A stretch of DNA of 64,000 bases from Sisyra terminalis. Its lineage: Eukaryota; Arthropoda; Insecta; Neuroptera; Sisyridae. The notes below the pieces were generated by a model, which saw only the letters and a program-made list of their open reading frames with translations, was not told where the DNA came from and ran no database searches. The translations under genes and the position numbers were made by a program. The stretch is from positions 20,026,001-20,090,000 of the forward strand of contig OY292275.1 in NCBI GenBank assembly GCA_958496175.1. The letters are read 5' to 3'. Positions 1 to 11,117 of the stretch are shown piece by piece (the stretch's first letter is position 1; every line of letters starts with the position of its first letter).

Positions 1-427
1 ATGAAGATACAAAATTATTTTATAAATCTTTTCCCAGAAGCGTTTATATTCTTTGGAAGAAACCTGAGATATATTAAATTTATATGCAGTATTTGTAATG
101 TATGAAAACTTATATGAATGGAATGTAAGAAAAGTTTTATTCTATCTCTCTCACTCTCAATTTAATACGTGAATAGAATATGAGAGACATGGAGAAAAAC
201 TTTTCTTAGTGATTTACCGGATATTTAATTTCTCTATCGGTTTCCATAGTGACCGATTATTTACTTTTAAATGTCAGTAATGTGACATATTGATTTGACA
301 ACTATTATTTTTAAGGGGCTTTCCCCATATTTAATAATTTTATATATTCTAAAAGTGGGTGCTATATTATTTTTTTTAAAATTATTAATTTATCGCTTCA
401 TAATTTTCTAGTATCTGCTTAACCATC

Positions 428-1843
428 ATGGGTCCTAAAAAAGATAAAAAGGAAGAAATCGTCATTGATGGCGTGAAAACGAGCAGTATGACACGAGAAC
501 AACTAGAAAAATTTGCACTAAAACTAAAAGAAGAATGCGATCGTGAGCGTGAAGAACGAAACTATTTCCAAATTGAACGAGATAAGTTACGTACATACTG
601 GGAACTCACAAAAGATCAGCTCGATGAAGCCCGAGCTCAACTGCGTAACAAAGACCGGGAAATCGAAGAAAATTTGGAAAAAACAATGGACGATATTAAA
701 CTATTCAAGCAAAAAGTAAAACACCTTTCTTATGAACAACAAAACACAATTGCTGAACTTCGAGCTGATGCTATGATTGGCTTAAAATTAGCCCAAGATG
801 ATCACATAGCAATGGAGAGCCAATTACTGAAAGATAAGACTGATTTAAAAAACAAAATAAAAGAACAAGAAGTAGCTTTTGCTGATGAGTTTAAAACTCA
901 ACGTATGGTTCATGCCGAAGAAATCAGTGATGTGCGTAAAAAATTTGACTTAATGGCCACAGAATTGGAGTTGAAATACGAAAAAAAATTTGCAAATCTT
1001 CGAGAAGATCTTGGTATTAAACATCGAATGGAAATGAGTGAAGTCGAGGAGCGAAAGAATCGACAAATTAATGAGCTAATGCGAGACCATGAATCAGCTT
1101 TTAGCGAACTAAAAAATTACTATAACGATATTACTTTAAACAATCTTGCGTTGATTGCCACTCTTAAAGAACAAATGGAACAACAAGTCGGACAATTAGA
1201 ACGAATGGGAAAACAACTATCTGACACAATGGCTGAAAACAAACGTCTTGTGGAACCAATGAAGCAGGCTTTATACGAAGCAAAAGATCTCAAACGACAA
1301 ATGCAAAATTATGAAAAAGATAAACAAAGTTTACTTAACACAAAAGTAATGTTAACAAAATGCCAAAAAGATTATGACGATCTAAAATGGGAAAATGAGG
1401 CGTTAGAACTACGGTTTGAACAATTACAAAACGAACGTGATATGCTTCATGATCGATTCGTAGCCGCTGTACTTGAACTGCAGCAAAAAACAGGACTTAA
1501 GAACGTGCTACTCCAAAAAAGGGTTACTACGCTCAATGATTCATTAGAACAACGAGACGCTATGCTTGCCGAGATGGCAGCAAACTTGAATTTGGTTCCT
1601 CAAGAATTGAATTCTCGTTTAGAGGAGTTACTAAAACGAAAGAATACAACTATACAGGATTTGCAGTATGAATTGGCTCGTGTATCTAAAATGCATGACG
1701 ATTTACTACAAACTTATGAAGCTAAACTGCAACAATTCGGAATACCAAAAGAAGAACTTGGATTTACGCCACTGCGTGCGACAAAAACGCGACAAGAAAA
1801 TTTGGGACGAGGGCCTGCAGGTTTAGTAACCAAAAATCGATAG
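428..1843 (+). CDS. DRC4: Dynein regulatory complex subunit 4 (DRC4/GAS8), intronless
   Basis: Encodes 471 residues, close to the usual 470-480 for the family. DRC4 is a core coiled-coil subunit of the nexin-dynein regulatory complex, which links axonemal doublets in motile cilia and sperm flagella. Seen here: an N-terminal basic start (MGPKKDKKEE), nearly uninterrupted charged heptad-rich coiled coil over about residues 20-440, the Gas8-type central and C-terminal segment, and a C-terminal tail with GFTPL and LGRGPAGLV that matches the conserved family tail. The start is the first in-frame ATG, after AT-rich leader and in ACCATCATGG context. There is no intron, which is unusual for this gene in animals and suggests a retrocopy, but the frame is fully open. 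It lies head-to-head with UTP20 exon fragments on the other strand. Identification from remembered family sequence is firm; ciliary role is inferred from the family. Confidence 0.93.
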   Translation: MGPKKDKKEEIVIDGVKTSSMTREQLEKFALKLKEECDREREERNYFQIERDKLRTYWELTKDQLDEARAQLRNKDREIEENLEKTMDDIKLFKQKVKHLSYEQQNTIAELRADAMIGLKLAQDDHIAMESQLLKDKTDLKNKIKEQEVAFADEFKTQRMVHAEEISDVRKKFDLMATELELKYEKKFANLREDLGIKHRMEMSEVEERKNRQINELMRDHESAFSELKNYYNDITLNNLALIATLKEQMEQQVGQLERMGKQLSDTMAENKRLVEPMKQALYEAKDLKRQMQNYEKDKQSLLNTKVMLTKCQKDYDDLKWENEALELRFEQLQNERDMLHDRFVAAVLELQQKTGLKNVLLQKRVTTLNDSLEQRDAMLAEMAANLNLVPQELNSRLEELLKRKNTTIQDLQYELARVSKMHDDLLQTYEAKLQQFGIPKEELGFTPLRATKTRQENLGRGPAGLVTKNR

Positions 1844-1861
1844 TTAAGATTTTCAGATTGA

Positions 1862-1867
1862 AATAAA
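1862..1867 (+). promoter_or_regulatory. Polyadenylation signal of DRC4
   Basis: A canonical AATAAA lies about 20 bases after the DRC4 stop codon, which would give a very short 3' UTR. Further AT-rich sequence follows, so other sites are possible. Confidence 0.5.
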
Positions 1868-2299
1868 ACAAAAACTAAATTACTTTTTCAATATGTAAAC
1901 ACTTTTCATTACATTTTGTTCAATTAAAGAATTTTATTTTTCTATAAGGAAATTTAACTAATTATGTTTTTTTTATTTTATGTGTAATTTGAACTCATGG
2001 TAAAGAAATATAGTCAAATATAATACAATTGATTAATTATAATTAAAGTTGAATAAAATGGTTCGCAATTCAAAAAGGGTACGTTTGGAGAAAATTTAGA
2101 TTTCTTCGCGTACGAATTATAACTAAGCAAGTAATGGTAGGTCTCTCAATTTTATATATTTTTATATGAGGTATTTTTATATTGCTATACTTTAAAGTTA
2201 GACGGTCATTTTGCCAAAATATTCGCTCATAAAATGAATCGATTTTTCTTAAATAAAATATTAAGGATATTTCTTCCAGTAATTTCTTTAAAAACTTAC

Positions 2300-3076
2300 A
2301 TCTGGATTGGTTGATATCAAATTTACGATAAGCAAGAAGAATGTTTCTCGATCTTTTATTTTTCGTCCAACAAAAGCAAAACTTTCCGCTGCAAAGTTGT
2401 TGATATATTCTGGTTGTGAATTATCCAAGAGTGGTAGTAAACTATTGACGACTTCATGAAGATCTTTTAGCATATATCGCCATAGTAATTTGAACAAATA
2501 TGCAAGACATTGAAATGTCCATTCAAGCACTTCAGTGTTTTTAATATTTAATAACTCAATCAATTGATTTAAAAATACTTTGTAATACGGATAAAACTCC
2601 TTGCATAAATCTTTGGCGAATGCTACTACTAATCTAAAAAAAAAATAAAGTTAGTATTGCTTTTGTAGTTTAAAAATCACATAAACTTTACTCAAGTAAT
2701 GGTTGCAAGGACAATTCATTGCCGATTTGTAAATGTTTTAATAGCGTTTTAAACACATGATCTTTTTGAAATAAAAGTTGCGGTAAAGTGATGATTCCAT
2801 TGACTTCTTTACGAAAATTAGAATAACCCTTCGTTAAATTTAAAATATTCCACTTTTGAATTGTTTGTCGAAAAATACACGCAATTTCGTTTTCATTTTC
2901 TGTTTCATTTTCGTGTTTTACTCGATGGAAGATATCGATATCAATTTGTGAAATTCGTTCATTGAAAGGTTGAAACTAAAATAAAATAAATTGTAGGATT
3001 ATTTTTTGTATTTAAAATGTTACCTTTTCACCTTAAAAGTATTTGTTTCTTTATGTCTCGCTGATTTATTCTTCAT
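2300..3076 (-). CDS. UTP20: UTP20, 5' exons only (small-subunit processome component 20)
   Basis: UTP20 is a large (about 2,700 residue) nucleolar HEAT/ARM-repeat protein of the small-subunit processome, needed for 18S rRNA processing. Three exons are visible: 3076-3032 (MKNKSARHKETNTFK), 2975-2692 (FQPFNERISQIDIDIFHRV to LSLQPLLE) and 2633-2300 (LVVAFAKDL through TEVLEWTFQCLAYLFKLLWR and NNFAAESFAFVGRK to STNPD). Borders are GT-AG, the first intron is only 56 bp, and the codon GAA is split correctly between exons 2 and 3. The order and motifs match the N-terminus of UTP20. The third exon ends at a clean donor (GTAAGT), but no further UTP20 exon is visible down to position 1, where the intronless DRC4 gene sits. 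Either the gene continues beyond the window with DRC4 nested in an intron, or this is a truncated copy. The frames shown are intact. Confidence 0.85.
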
Positions 3077-3908
3077 TTTTTTGTAATTGATCTATTATTA
3101 TTTTTAATGTTTCATATTTAACCTATTGAACGTTCTTGAAAATGTTTTGCAGGTTATGTTTTTGAACATGTGGGAATTCCATTGCGCATTCTTACTACGC
3201 ATTATAGAAATACGCACGGAAATTTAAAAAAGAATGAACCGTACGAACCGTATGAACTAAAATGAAGGAATTTAAATTATTTATTATTAAAACTAGCCTC
3301 AGTTATCAAACTTATCAGTTTTTTAAATTCTTTTTTCTTCTTTATTGGTTATTTATAACCTTATCTCGCTGGTTCGATCTTAGTTTTTTATATAAAAAAT
3401 TAATAACTTGGAATATTGATTTCTTTTTTTATGAATTAGAAGTGAGTACCGTGAGTACCTACATTGAGTACATAATACATAAATCCTTTAACCAAATGTT
3501 TCTTTTCTTTTTGTACTAATATTTTGAAACTGTACTTATTACATATATTTTATACAAGTTTAGCCCTATTTTTGTGGTTTCAACCATATTTGGTCCAGGT
3601 AGGTGTATCTTTCCATATAAAGAGAAAAAATCAGTCAATCTCATTATGGGAAAAAATTGAAAAATAAAAGTGCAACAAACTATGATTAGAAATTCAAAAA
3701 TATAATTTTGAATTATATATTTAAAATGAATACCGTGTTATTTAGTTTAAGGCAATTCTGAACAAACTGAGTATTCTAAACAACTGGCTGCAGCTTTAAT
3801 AAGCTGCAATTATTTATCAATTTTTGAAAAAAAAATTCTTCTATTAATAAGGCTATAGACGTCCATAAACATCTGCAACTGGTTTTAGGTCTTAAATCAG
3901 TCTAAGTT
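3077..3908. other. Intergenic, no gene seen
   Basis: Upstream of the UTP20 start and AT-rich. Open frames here (for example 3262-3519) are low-complexity F/L/Y-rich and match no family I know. A UTP20 promoter should lie near 3080-3200 but has no recognisable core element. Confidence 0.5.
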
Positions 3909-4113
3909 CCTTTAAGAACAGTCAAAACTTCGAATTTTGCTTTTTCTACTTTGTTTTTAATTTAATTCGTGAATAAATCTGTCTAAATTAAAAATTTAGT
4001 TACAAAAGTGAAAATTATACTATATTAGAATTGAATTAACAAAAAAATCGCGAATAGAATAAAAAAAACAAAGTAGAAAATGCATGGTTGCCAGATTTGA
4101 CGGTTCTAAAAAG
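3909..4113. mobile_element. MITE family A, copy 1
   Basis: About 205 bp with imperfect terminal inverted repeats of roughly 55 bp: the left end (CCTTTAAGAACAGTCAAA, then TTTCTACTTTG) pairs with the right end (CAAAGTAGAAAATGCA, then TTTGACGGTTCTAAAAAGG). No coding capacity. A second copy at 14757-14962 shares TIRs and order. No clear target-site duplication, so the superfamily is unassigned. Confidence 0.7.
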
Positions 4114-5533
4114 GATATCAGCCCTTAAATCTAAAAAAATTAAACATAATTTATCTCCTGGAAGTATCCATTTGTGTATATAGATTCATCATAGATTCAT
4201 TAACGTATGCATCACTACAATCAATTACTACAGTATATTAATAAAAAAAAAATAAGTAAATTTTAAATTATTTATTTTTAACTTGACAGATTTTTTTTAG
4301 TTTCTTAAAACTTACAAAAATATTTCAATATAAATCACTTATTTTACGTCTTTTTACTTATTTTTGAGAAAACAGTTATACTTATTACAATTATGGTTTT
4401 TAAATAAATTTAGAACGTTTAAAATGTGTATAATGCAAACTCTAGCTTTCAAGATGAACTTGGTTATTAAATATTCAGATTTATTAAATAAAATCAATGT
4501 CGCGGAAATCAATCTACTGCCAAAAAATTTAATCACCTCAATTCAATAAAATGCATAGTTTTGGTATTAGCATTAACTTTTAATGGTATTGAAAAATTCG
4601 TATCTAGCTCAGTTTTTCAATATAAAACTACTGTCAATTTTCACCAATCCAAAGCAATGAAATGCAAAAAATGATTAGATGATATTTTTAATATCAAAGA
4701 AATCATTTTGGAATATTGTTTTTTTATTTTGAATATTACATTTTATATTGTGAATAGAATGGAAAATTAGACAAACTCTTTAAGAAAACAATTGAAAAAA
4801 ATATTTTAACAGGATTGAAAAAAATGGACAAAAAGAACGGTAATTTACAACTGCATATTTTTGTTTTTTTTATGACACTAAAGTTAATCAAAAAAGGAAC
4901 CAGCCTTGATACTAAAATTTTTAGACATTTGACAAAACTATGATAATTCACAACACATAAATAATGGTAAAAGCGTGAATATTATAAATTTATCAAAACT
5001 AGATACCTACAAACATCGTTATAAAAGATCATCCATATCCGGAGCTTGGACGCATGCTCAGTAGTAGTACGTATAGATATCACTAAGTTATCAAAGCTCA
5101 TGTCACTAAATATTGTAAAGTTTGTTACTTTAAAAAATGTTTTACTTTAAATCTTAGCATTGAAAATTATCATTAATAATCTTTAAAAAAAATGTTGGCA
5201 ATTATGCAAACAAAAATAATAATTGGAATAAAATTTAGGGTGTATTTTTGTTTTTTGTTTTAATCCCTTATTTAAGAGCCACGTCTAGTCACACAAAAAT
5301 TTGTAATCTTAATTGTTAGATATCAAATTTTCATGCGAAAAAAAACTTATAAAATATTAAAATTAAGTTAAAATAAAATTATTTAAGCAAAACAAATTTT
5401 GAGTATCATTTGGTTTTTTTACATAGTACCTGTATCAATTTATAAAGCAAACACAAATGCTCTGATACTTCATTTCCTAATCTGCATTGAACATAGCCAG
5501 AGCAATCTAAACAATTATGCAAGAATTTAATAA
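4114..5533. other. Intergenic, no gene seen
   Basis: AT-rich DNA downstream of SPRTN. Short ORFs on both strands are low-complexity. On the minus strand just past the SPRTN stop (about 5520-5440) a CxxC-containing frame reads CLDCSGYVQC...EHLC, discussed as a finding. Nothing else is recognised. Confidence 0.5.
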
Positions 5534-7120
5534 TTAATTGGCACCATTATTGTCATGATCACTTTCAGTTAAATCAACCAATGGTGGTTTATTTTCGATA
5601 ATTATAATATCATTGTCTAAATCGTCACTCAGGTTTGTAACTGTTTCAATAGCGTTTTCTTCATCAACAGGTTTAGATAAATGAGTACTAAAATCATCTT
5701 TACTTTTCATATTAACATGATTTTCAGCAACGATAGCATAAGTCTGAAACTTAATTTTTTTCCTCGTTGTATTATCATTCGTTATTTCTAATTTTCGTTT
5801 ATTTGAGTTATTATTGCTTTGGACATTGAAAACTGAATCTTCCAAAGGGCGTTTTAGTGTTTTGGAAGTCGAAATTTTTTTTTCGGCCTCTGGAACTAAT
5901 AGATTTAAATTCGAAGTATTTTCGGAAGATGATCCAGTTGACGCCGTTTTTGAAACTGGTTTCTTTCGTTTATTGTTAGAAAATTTTTGATCTATATTTT
6001 CCGAATTATTTTTGTTTTCTACGTTAAAGAAAGATTAGAAAAAAAGAACTTATTTATTATTGTGTAAAATCAAAATTGAAAAAAAATCAAACCTTTGTTA
6101 CAATAGCTGCTGGTATCTTGTGCGTGTAAAGTAGGACTCAAAATATTATTTTTAGATTTGGAAGTTTTCGTAGTTCTTTTATTAGCAGTTTTTTTGGGTT
6201 CTTGTACTTTGATAAAAGTTCCATTGCAACGTATTTTATGATGGTTCCACCATTGATCTTTTGGGCCAGGAGTTCGATTCATTGAACGTTTTACAAAACC
6301 ATAATAAGGCTTCCAATATTGACATGGTCCATTACATCGCCACCAATGCAATTGATACGAGCGGACTTCATCGTGGAAATTGTGATAAATTGTTATGTTT
6401 GAGCCACTTTGGTTATTTATTCTATTCATGTGCTTGCAAAAGCTTGGGCCATGCCCATCTCGATCTTTATCGTTGTGTGTTACAAAAAGTAGGGCATGGA
6501 TCATTTCATGCTTAAAAAACAAAATATTTTTATAATTTCAGTAACAATATTTTTTTTCAGAATTTAAGTAACAATATTTTAAGCATACCAATAAAGTTTC
6601 TACTAAATCTTTTCTTGGACGCAACTTTAATAATGGCTCACTAAGACTAATGATACATGATGTGGTTAGAGAATCATATGAACAAACACCAGCACAGCTA
6701 AAATATTCATATTTATAAAAATGTATTTTGAATTTTTAAAATATTAAATTGATTTGGAACTACCTTGTCATTCTTTTGCTCCATTTTACCTCAACAGATT
6801 GCAATTTCTTCCAAAAGAATTTATCGTCAAAAAGGACAAACAATGAATGAATGTCTGGTGTAGGATCAATAGTTTCCCACACCGGATCGACAATACTTAA
6901 GTTATCTAAAAATCAAGTAAAAAATAGTGTTTTATTCGTTTGATTAAATTAAGTATCTTTTTCTTGCCTTCATTTGCCTTTTCGTCGGAGTTTCTTGATC
7001 TTTGGAATTGCATTTTCTGCATAAAAATAAATTCTCATACAAAAATAATTTATAACAAGTTGAATACAGAAATACCTTTTCAAAAGATTTTTCATAACCA
7101 AAACCGATGTATACGTCCAT
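5534..7120 (-). CDS. SPRTN: Spartan DNA-protein crosslink protease (SPRTN)
   Basis: SPRTN is a DNA-dependent metalloprotease that degrades proteins crosslinked to DNA at replication forks. I assemble six exons: 7120-7076, 7016-6968, 6905-6764, 6697-6589, 6510-6093 and 6018-5534; together 1,248 nt, 415 residues, all phases consistent. Seen: an N-terminal stretch leading to LSIVDPVWETIDPTPDIHSLF; the SprT fold with WSKRMTSCAGVCSYD and SEPLLKLRPRKDLVETLL; the zinc protease motif HEMIH (H116, E117, H120) and third ligand H135 in DRDGHGPSF; then the zinc-binding subdomain HWWRCNGPC...WWNHHKIRC. The last exon is a disordered tail rich in N, K and S ending in IIIIE (392-395) and VDLTESD (402-408), which look like SUMO-interacting motifs. 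No UBZ4 finger is inside the frame. Intron 2 has a GC donor. GCNA is excluded by the SPRTN-type zinc-binding region. Confidence 0.9.
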
Positions 7121-8868
7121 TTTCTTAAAAAATCTATCGACTGAAAGCAATTGCGTTATAAATATTTTACATTACTATATTTATTATTGATATCCAAACT
7201 CAAAAACAAACCAGAATTATTTAGTTCTGATCGATTGTGTATAACTATCTAATTAGAGTTGTATAAGAATCCATAGAATTTTGTGTATAACTATTAGGCT
7301 TAAATTTAAACACAATATATAATCCTTATTTTTCTTTCAAGTACAATTATATAATATTTGATCTTCTGATTATTTTATTGCAAGTATTGTTCTTTGATTT
7401 GATTTATATTGGTTAGGTATGTGTTCTAAAGATACAAGATCTCCAAGAGATTTGGCGATTTGGTACATTATGTGACTCACAACATAATATAAATGTTTTA
7501 ATAAATATACAATTACACTTGTACACAGAATATAAAATACATATTATAAAATTGGAGATTATATAAAAATAGAGATTTATGGTTGGTTGAAAAATGATTC
7601 TTAGCATACTATTGGTTATCCTAACGATATTTTTAGGCCAGAGGATAATTGAATCAGATGGTCAACAAGAAATAATATTTTTATTATTTTTGAGATAAGG
7701 ATTAGTGAAAATTAATTCTTTTTGTTAGAGATAAGATATTAACTAAAATGCCAGTAGTTCAAAGATGAAATTGACTGTGCTGAAAATGATTCATATTATC
7801 GAAAAATAATATTCCACCAAAAACATTTTATCTAAAATAAGTTGCCATGATTCATAAGCTTAAAACACTAATTTTATTGTTGAAAAGCCATCAGATCGTA
7901 AGAAGAGCCAAGCCCTTAAGTCCTAATTCCCTAAGACTAAACAAACAACTCAAAACCCTGCATCTTAACCAAAAAGTATAGTTTAATAATTTTTCTTTTC
8001 GTGGGAAAAATAATAAATAGAAGTTTAGCACAAAATTTAGTTCAATTTTGAATTCAATATGAAATTCTGGAATTGAATGTGGTTCAATATTAATTATCAT
8101 GTCTTTTAGGTACTATATAAATGATAAACTCTTATGTTGTCGTAATTAAGAAAAAAATTAATTATAACAAAGAAGCAATTTGAATCAAATTTTAGTTCTA
8201 TAAAAATATCTATATGTTTTATTGAATTTAAATTTCAAATGATGGGGTTTTATAGATTTATCAAAAAATTAAAGTATTCAATTTTGTATAGATACATCAG
8301 ATTTATCAAATTTTATTAAAAAAAATCAAAATATTTACGTAGTGTATGACATGAACATTACGAAGAAGTTTATTTTGGATAAGATCTAAAAATATAATTC
8401 AACTTATCATTTTAATCAATCAACTTTTCAATTATCATTCAACTTATTTGTATAAATCTGATTTTTCACAATGCTTTAAAATCTTAAAAATTATCTCAGG
8501 ATTTGAGGCAACTCCAAGTTTACTACGTTTCGTCAACTCTTTATTGACTTTTTCAGACAAACTTGAATGTTGACAAAAGAAGCTGATAAATAATCAGCGA
8601 AACATAGTTTTGGAAATTGTTTGATTAACCTTCATAACCTGTTATGCTTTGTATAATTTATTTCAGTCATAGTCTGGAACATGGGTACGTACAAGTTATA
8701 ATCATTCTACCTCCAGTTCATTTTTGTCACTGATGAAATCACCCTGAATAACGAAATTTTTAAGGTAAAGGTGCCCTAATTAATGTTTAAATAAATAATG
8801 TAAGTAGATGCATATCCTGCACTAATAAAGTAGAAAGATCATTAATATAAGACCACTAACGTAGTAGA
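7121..8868. other. Intergenic, no gene seen
   Basis: AT-rich sequence upstream of SPRTN. ORFs on the minus strand (7413-7607, 7891-8100) have no family features and low-complexity composition. No RNA gene or promoter element recognised. Confidence 0.5.
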
Positions 8869-9373
8869 CAGAGCTGTTAGTAGTGTTAGTAAAAAGTATC
8901 TTAGATATCGAAAAGGAACTTAAATACCGATTCGTATCTGAGATAACAAGAAGTAACCAAAAATTTAGTATGCAGCAAACAATAAAATGGGGACCTGGTT
9001 GGGTTGTATTTTTTTTTGTTTTGACAAATTTTAACCGTTTTATTTTATTTTACTCAAATTAGCTGTAGGTTTGCTTTAGTGTTAATATATTTTTCAGTTT
9101 CATTTAGAGTTTTATTTTGTTTAGCTCTATAAAATTCAATATATACCTCCCTTCTTATTCTTTTATCAATTTTTCAAGTGTATTGTGTTTACAGGGGCTT
9201 TGATATACATACTTTCCTTTTTCCTAAATTAATGAAGATAAGAAATACATTATCTGATTACCTTACAACATTACCAAATATTTAACAAATCTTAGTAAAT
9301 ACATAGTACTTAAGTACAAAGGAGTAAACATTGATAAATATTTTATTTATTATTTCCGAGCCACAATTAATAG

Positions 9374-9630
9374 ATTAATGAATAATAATGTACTCGTATA
9401 CCCTATGACTCAATTTCTTTCTTGATTACGATGTGATACAACAGTTTTCGGCTGTTATTATCAAATAATGATTATTTTGTCAGTTTCAAACAAATTTCAT
9501 AAAGGTTGTTTTGAAATTTGTTTACAACTGATAAAATAATCATTACCTGATGATGACAAGCAAAAACTGTTGAAACGTTTTGTAATCAAGAAAGAAATTG
9601 AGTCGTAGGGCAGTCATTATTATTCATTAA
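9374..9630. mobile_element. Inverted pair of Penelope-like element terminal repeats
   Basis: Two arms of about 115 bp face each other. The right arm (about 9508-9630) closely matches the 3' end of the Penelope-like element at 52470-52586 (shared ATTTGTTTACAACTGA, TGATGATGACA, GTAATCAAGAAAGAAATTG, ATTATTATTCATTAA). The left arm is its reverse complement. Penelope-like elements often carry inverted and truncated terminal copies, so this is probably a remnant of one insertion. It sits inside a hAT-like element. Confidence 0.75.
9542..9586 (+). ncRNA. Hammerhead-like ribozyme motif in Penelope-type terminal repeat
   Basis: Stem I ATTAC (9542-9546) pairs with GTAAT (9582-9586). Between them: core CTGATGA (9547-9553), one extra base, helix II GACA/TGTT with an A-rich loop, core GAAA (9572-9575) and a very short helix III region. 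This is the order of a type I hammerhead. The extra base before helix II and the missing GUH at the cleavage site make activity doubtful in this copy. Hammerheads are known from Penelope-like element terminal repeats. Confidence 0.5.
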
Positions 9631-9832
9631 AATAGTAAAGTAACTAAAAAAGTATATTTTTAAGTATCTTAAGAAGTAACTTAAGATTAGTATTTAATTT
9701 TTTTCTTTTAAGAGTTATTAGATATTCAAAGTAACCTTGGATACATTTTAAAAAAGTAACTTATCTAGCATTATCTGGTATCAAAGTACATTTCAAAACT
9801 ATCGTTGACAGCTCTTGAGCTCTGCTAGTACA

Positions 9833-11117
9833 AATCTAGTAGTTTATTAGTACATTGTAATCTCTCTTTTCTCAAGAAAAATAGTTAAGGGTCATTTTTC
9901 CTAAGATTTTAAAGTATATTTCGTAAAGACTTCTAATTAGTTTTGATACTACCATTTATTTTACTTCATGAATTTGTATGTTGTTAATACATTTTTTGAA
10001 GTCAAACAAAGATGTTTTTTATTTTTCTTTTGCATTAATTGTTTATTTATTGATTTTTTTTCTCTTCCATATTAATAAAAATCATACTATAAACATAAAT
10101 TTGAATAGAAGTTCAAACAAAAATATTTGTGACGTTTTTCCCAGGTACGTATTTCGGTTGCCAAGCAATCTTCCTCAGTGGCCATCAAGTAGTTTGGATC
10201 ACTCCGTAACTGCTTTGTGATGATTCATCAAGGTGAATCTGTGTATTCATCAATGTGTATAATCTATATATTGTATATACCGTATAATTTTTCAATGTCA
10301 GCGAAAAAATCTTATTTCAATCATTTTTAAGTTTTAATTAATAAATTGTTTTAAAAACTTTTGTTAGTAATGAAATAAAAAAATATTTTAGTTTAAATAA
10401 GTTTCATATTTTTTGTATTTCAATTATACATTAGATCGTTAGACTGCAGAAATTGAATCCTCCCAACACTTGTATTGATTGTCTGAATTTCCTTGTGCTA
10501 TAGAATGTCAAAACATTCCCCTTTTCAAACACAACCAAAAGCGCGGGCAATGCCTCCGTGAACCGGTATTCATCTTGACATCACTGTGCATTTCCCTTCG
10601 ACTCACCATCCAATGAACCAACTATTGTGAAGACTCCCTCTTATTTTCACAAAATATAAAATTTCCACATTCATGAAAATCAATAAAACCGCTAAATATA
10701 TAACAATTATAAATTTCATTGAATAATGTGGTTTTAGCATGCAAATTTTTAATTTATATTCACTAATTTATGACACGATGATTCTCGGAATAATCCGTGC
10801 CTTGTACTGCAGTTATCTAAGCTCAAAGTCAAGCTCAAGGATTGAATGATTAAATTGTGGCAATGAATTTATTTTTAAATTTGTTTTCATTAGTTGTTTT
10901 TTTTTTTTCACTTGTGTGAATAGTTTAATCGTCAATGCTAAATTGGAAAGGTGAAAAACGAAGTCATTATGATATAATTAAAGTTGTGAAGTGTGATATT
11001 AACATGATAAACTTAGTTGAATTAATGTGAAATGAAACGTTTGAAAGCTTTGATATTGACTACCCTTATAAGCACAAAATTTTCGATGTAGTGAATATAT
11101 GTGTAACTATATAGCAG
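9833..11117. other. Intergenic or promoter-proximal region upstream of the CAP gene
   Basis: Mostly AT-rich, with a somewhat GC-richer patch at about 10440-10650 that has no ORF and no repeat match within the window. It could hold regulatory sequence for the CAP gene, whose most distal exon begins near 11.1 kb. Contains the hammerhead-like repeat near 10.15 kb. Confidence 0.35.
10141..10185 (-). ncRNA. Hammerhead-like motif, second repeat family
   Basis: Read on the minus strand: CTGAGGA (10178-10172), one extra base, helix II GATTGC/GCAACC with TTG loop (5 of 6 pairs), then GAAA (10155-10152) and the self-complementary TACGTA. Stem I is about CCA/TGG. A homologous plus-strand copy lies at 41084-41120, with shared flanks (CAGTTACGG and GATCCAA upstream). 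The surrounding repeat is about 100 bp and unclassified. Confidence 0.45.

Larger units (their letters stand above)
8869..9824. mobile_element. hAT-like non-autonomous element, interrupted
   Basis: Ends are CAGAGCT...AGCTCTG, a typical hAT terminus, flanked by imperfect 8-bp duplications GTAGTAGA (8861-8868) and CTAGTACA (9825-9832). Inside are many short repeats of the type AAGTAACTT and AAGTATCTT near both ends, a pattern shared with the copy at 20425-20942. The element is split by a palindromic insert of Penelope-type terminal sequence at about 9374-9630. No transposase frame. Confidence 0.6.

Noticed and set aside
5534..7120. GCNA/ACRC rather than SPRTN
   Set aside because: The zinc-binding region HWWRCNGPC and the VDPxWExxDPTPDIH leader are SPRTN-type; only the SIM-like tail recalls GCNA.
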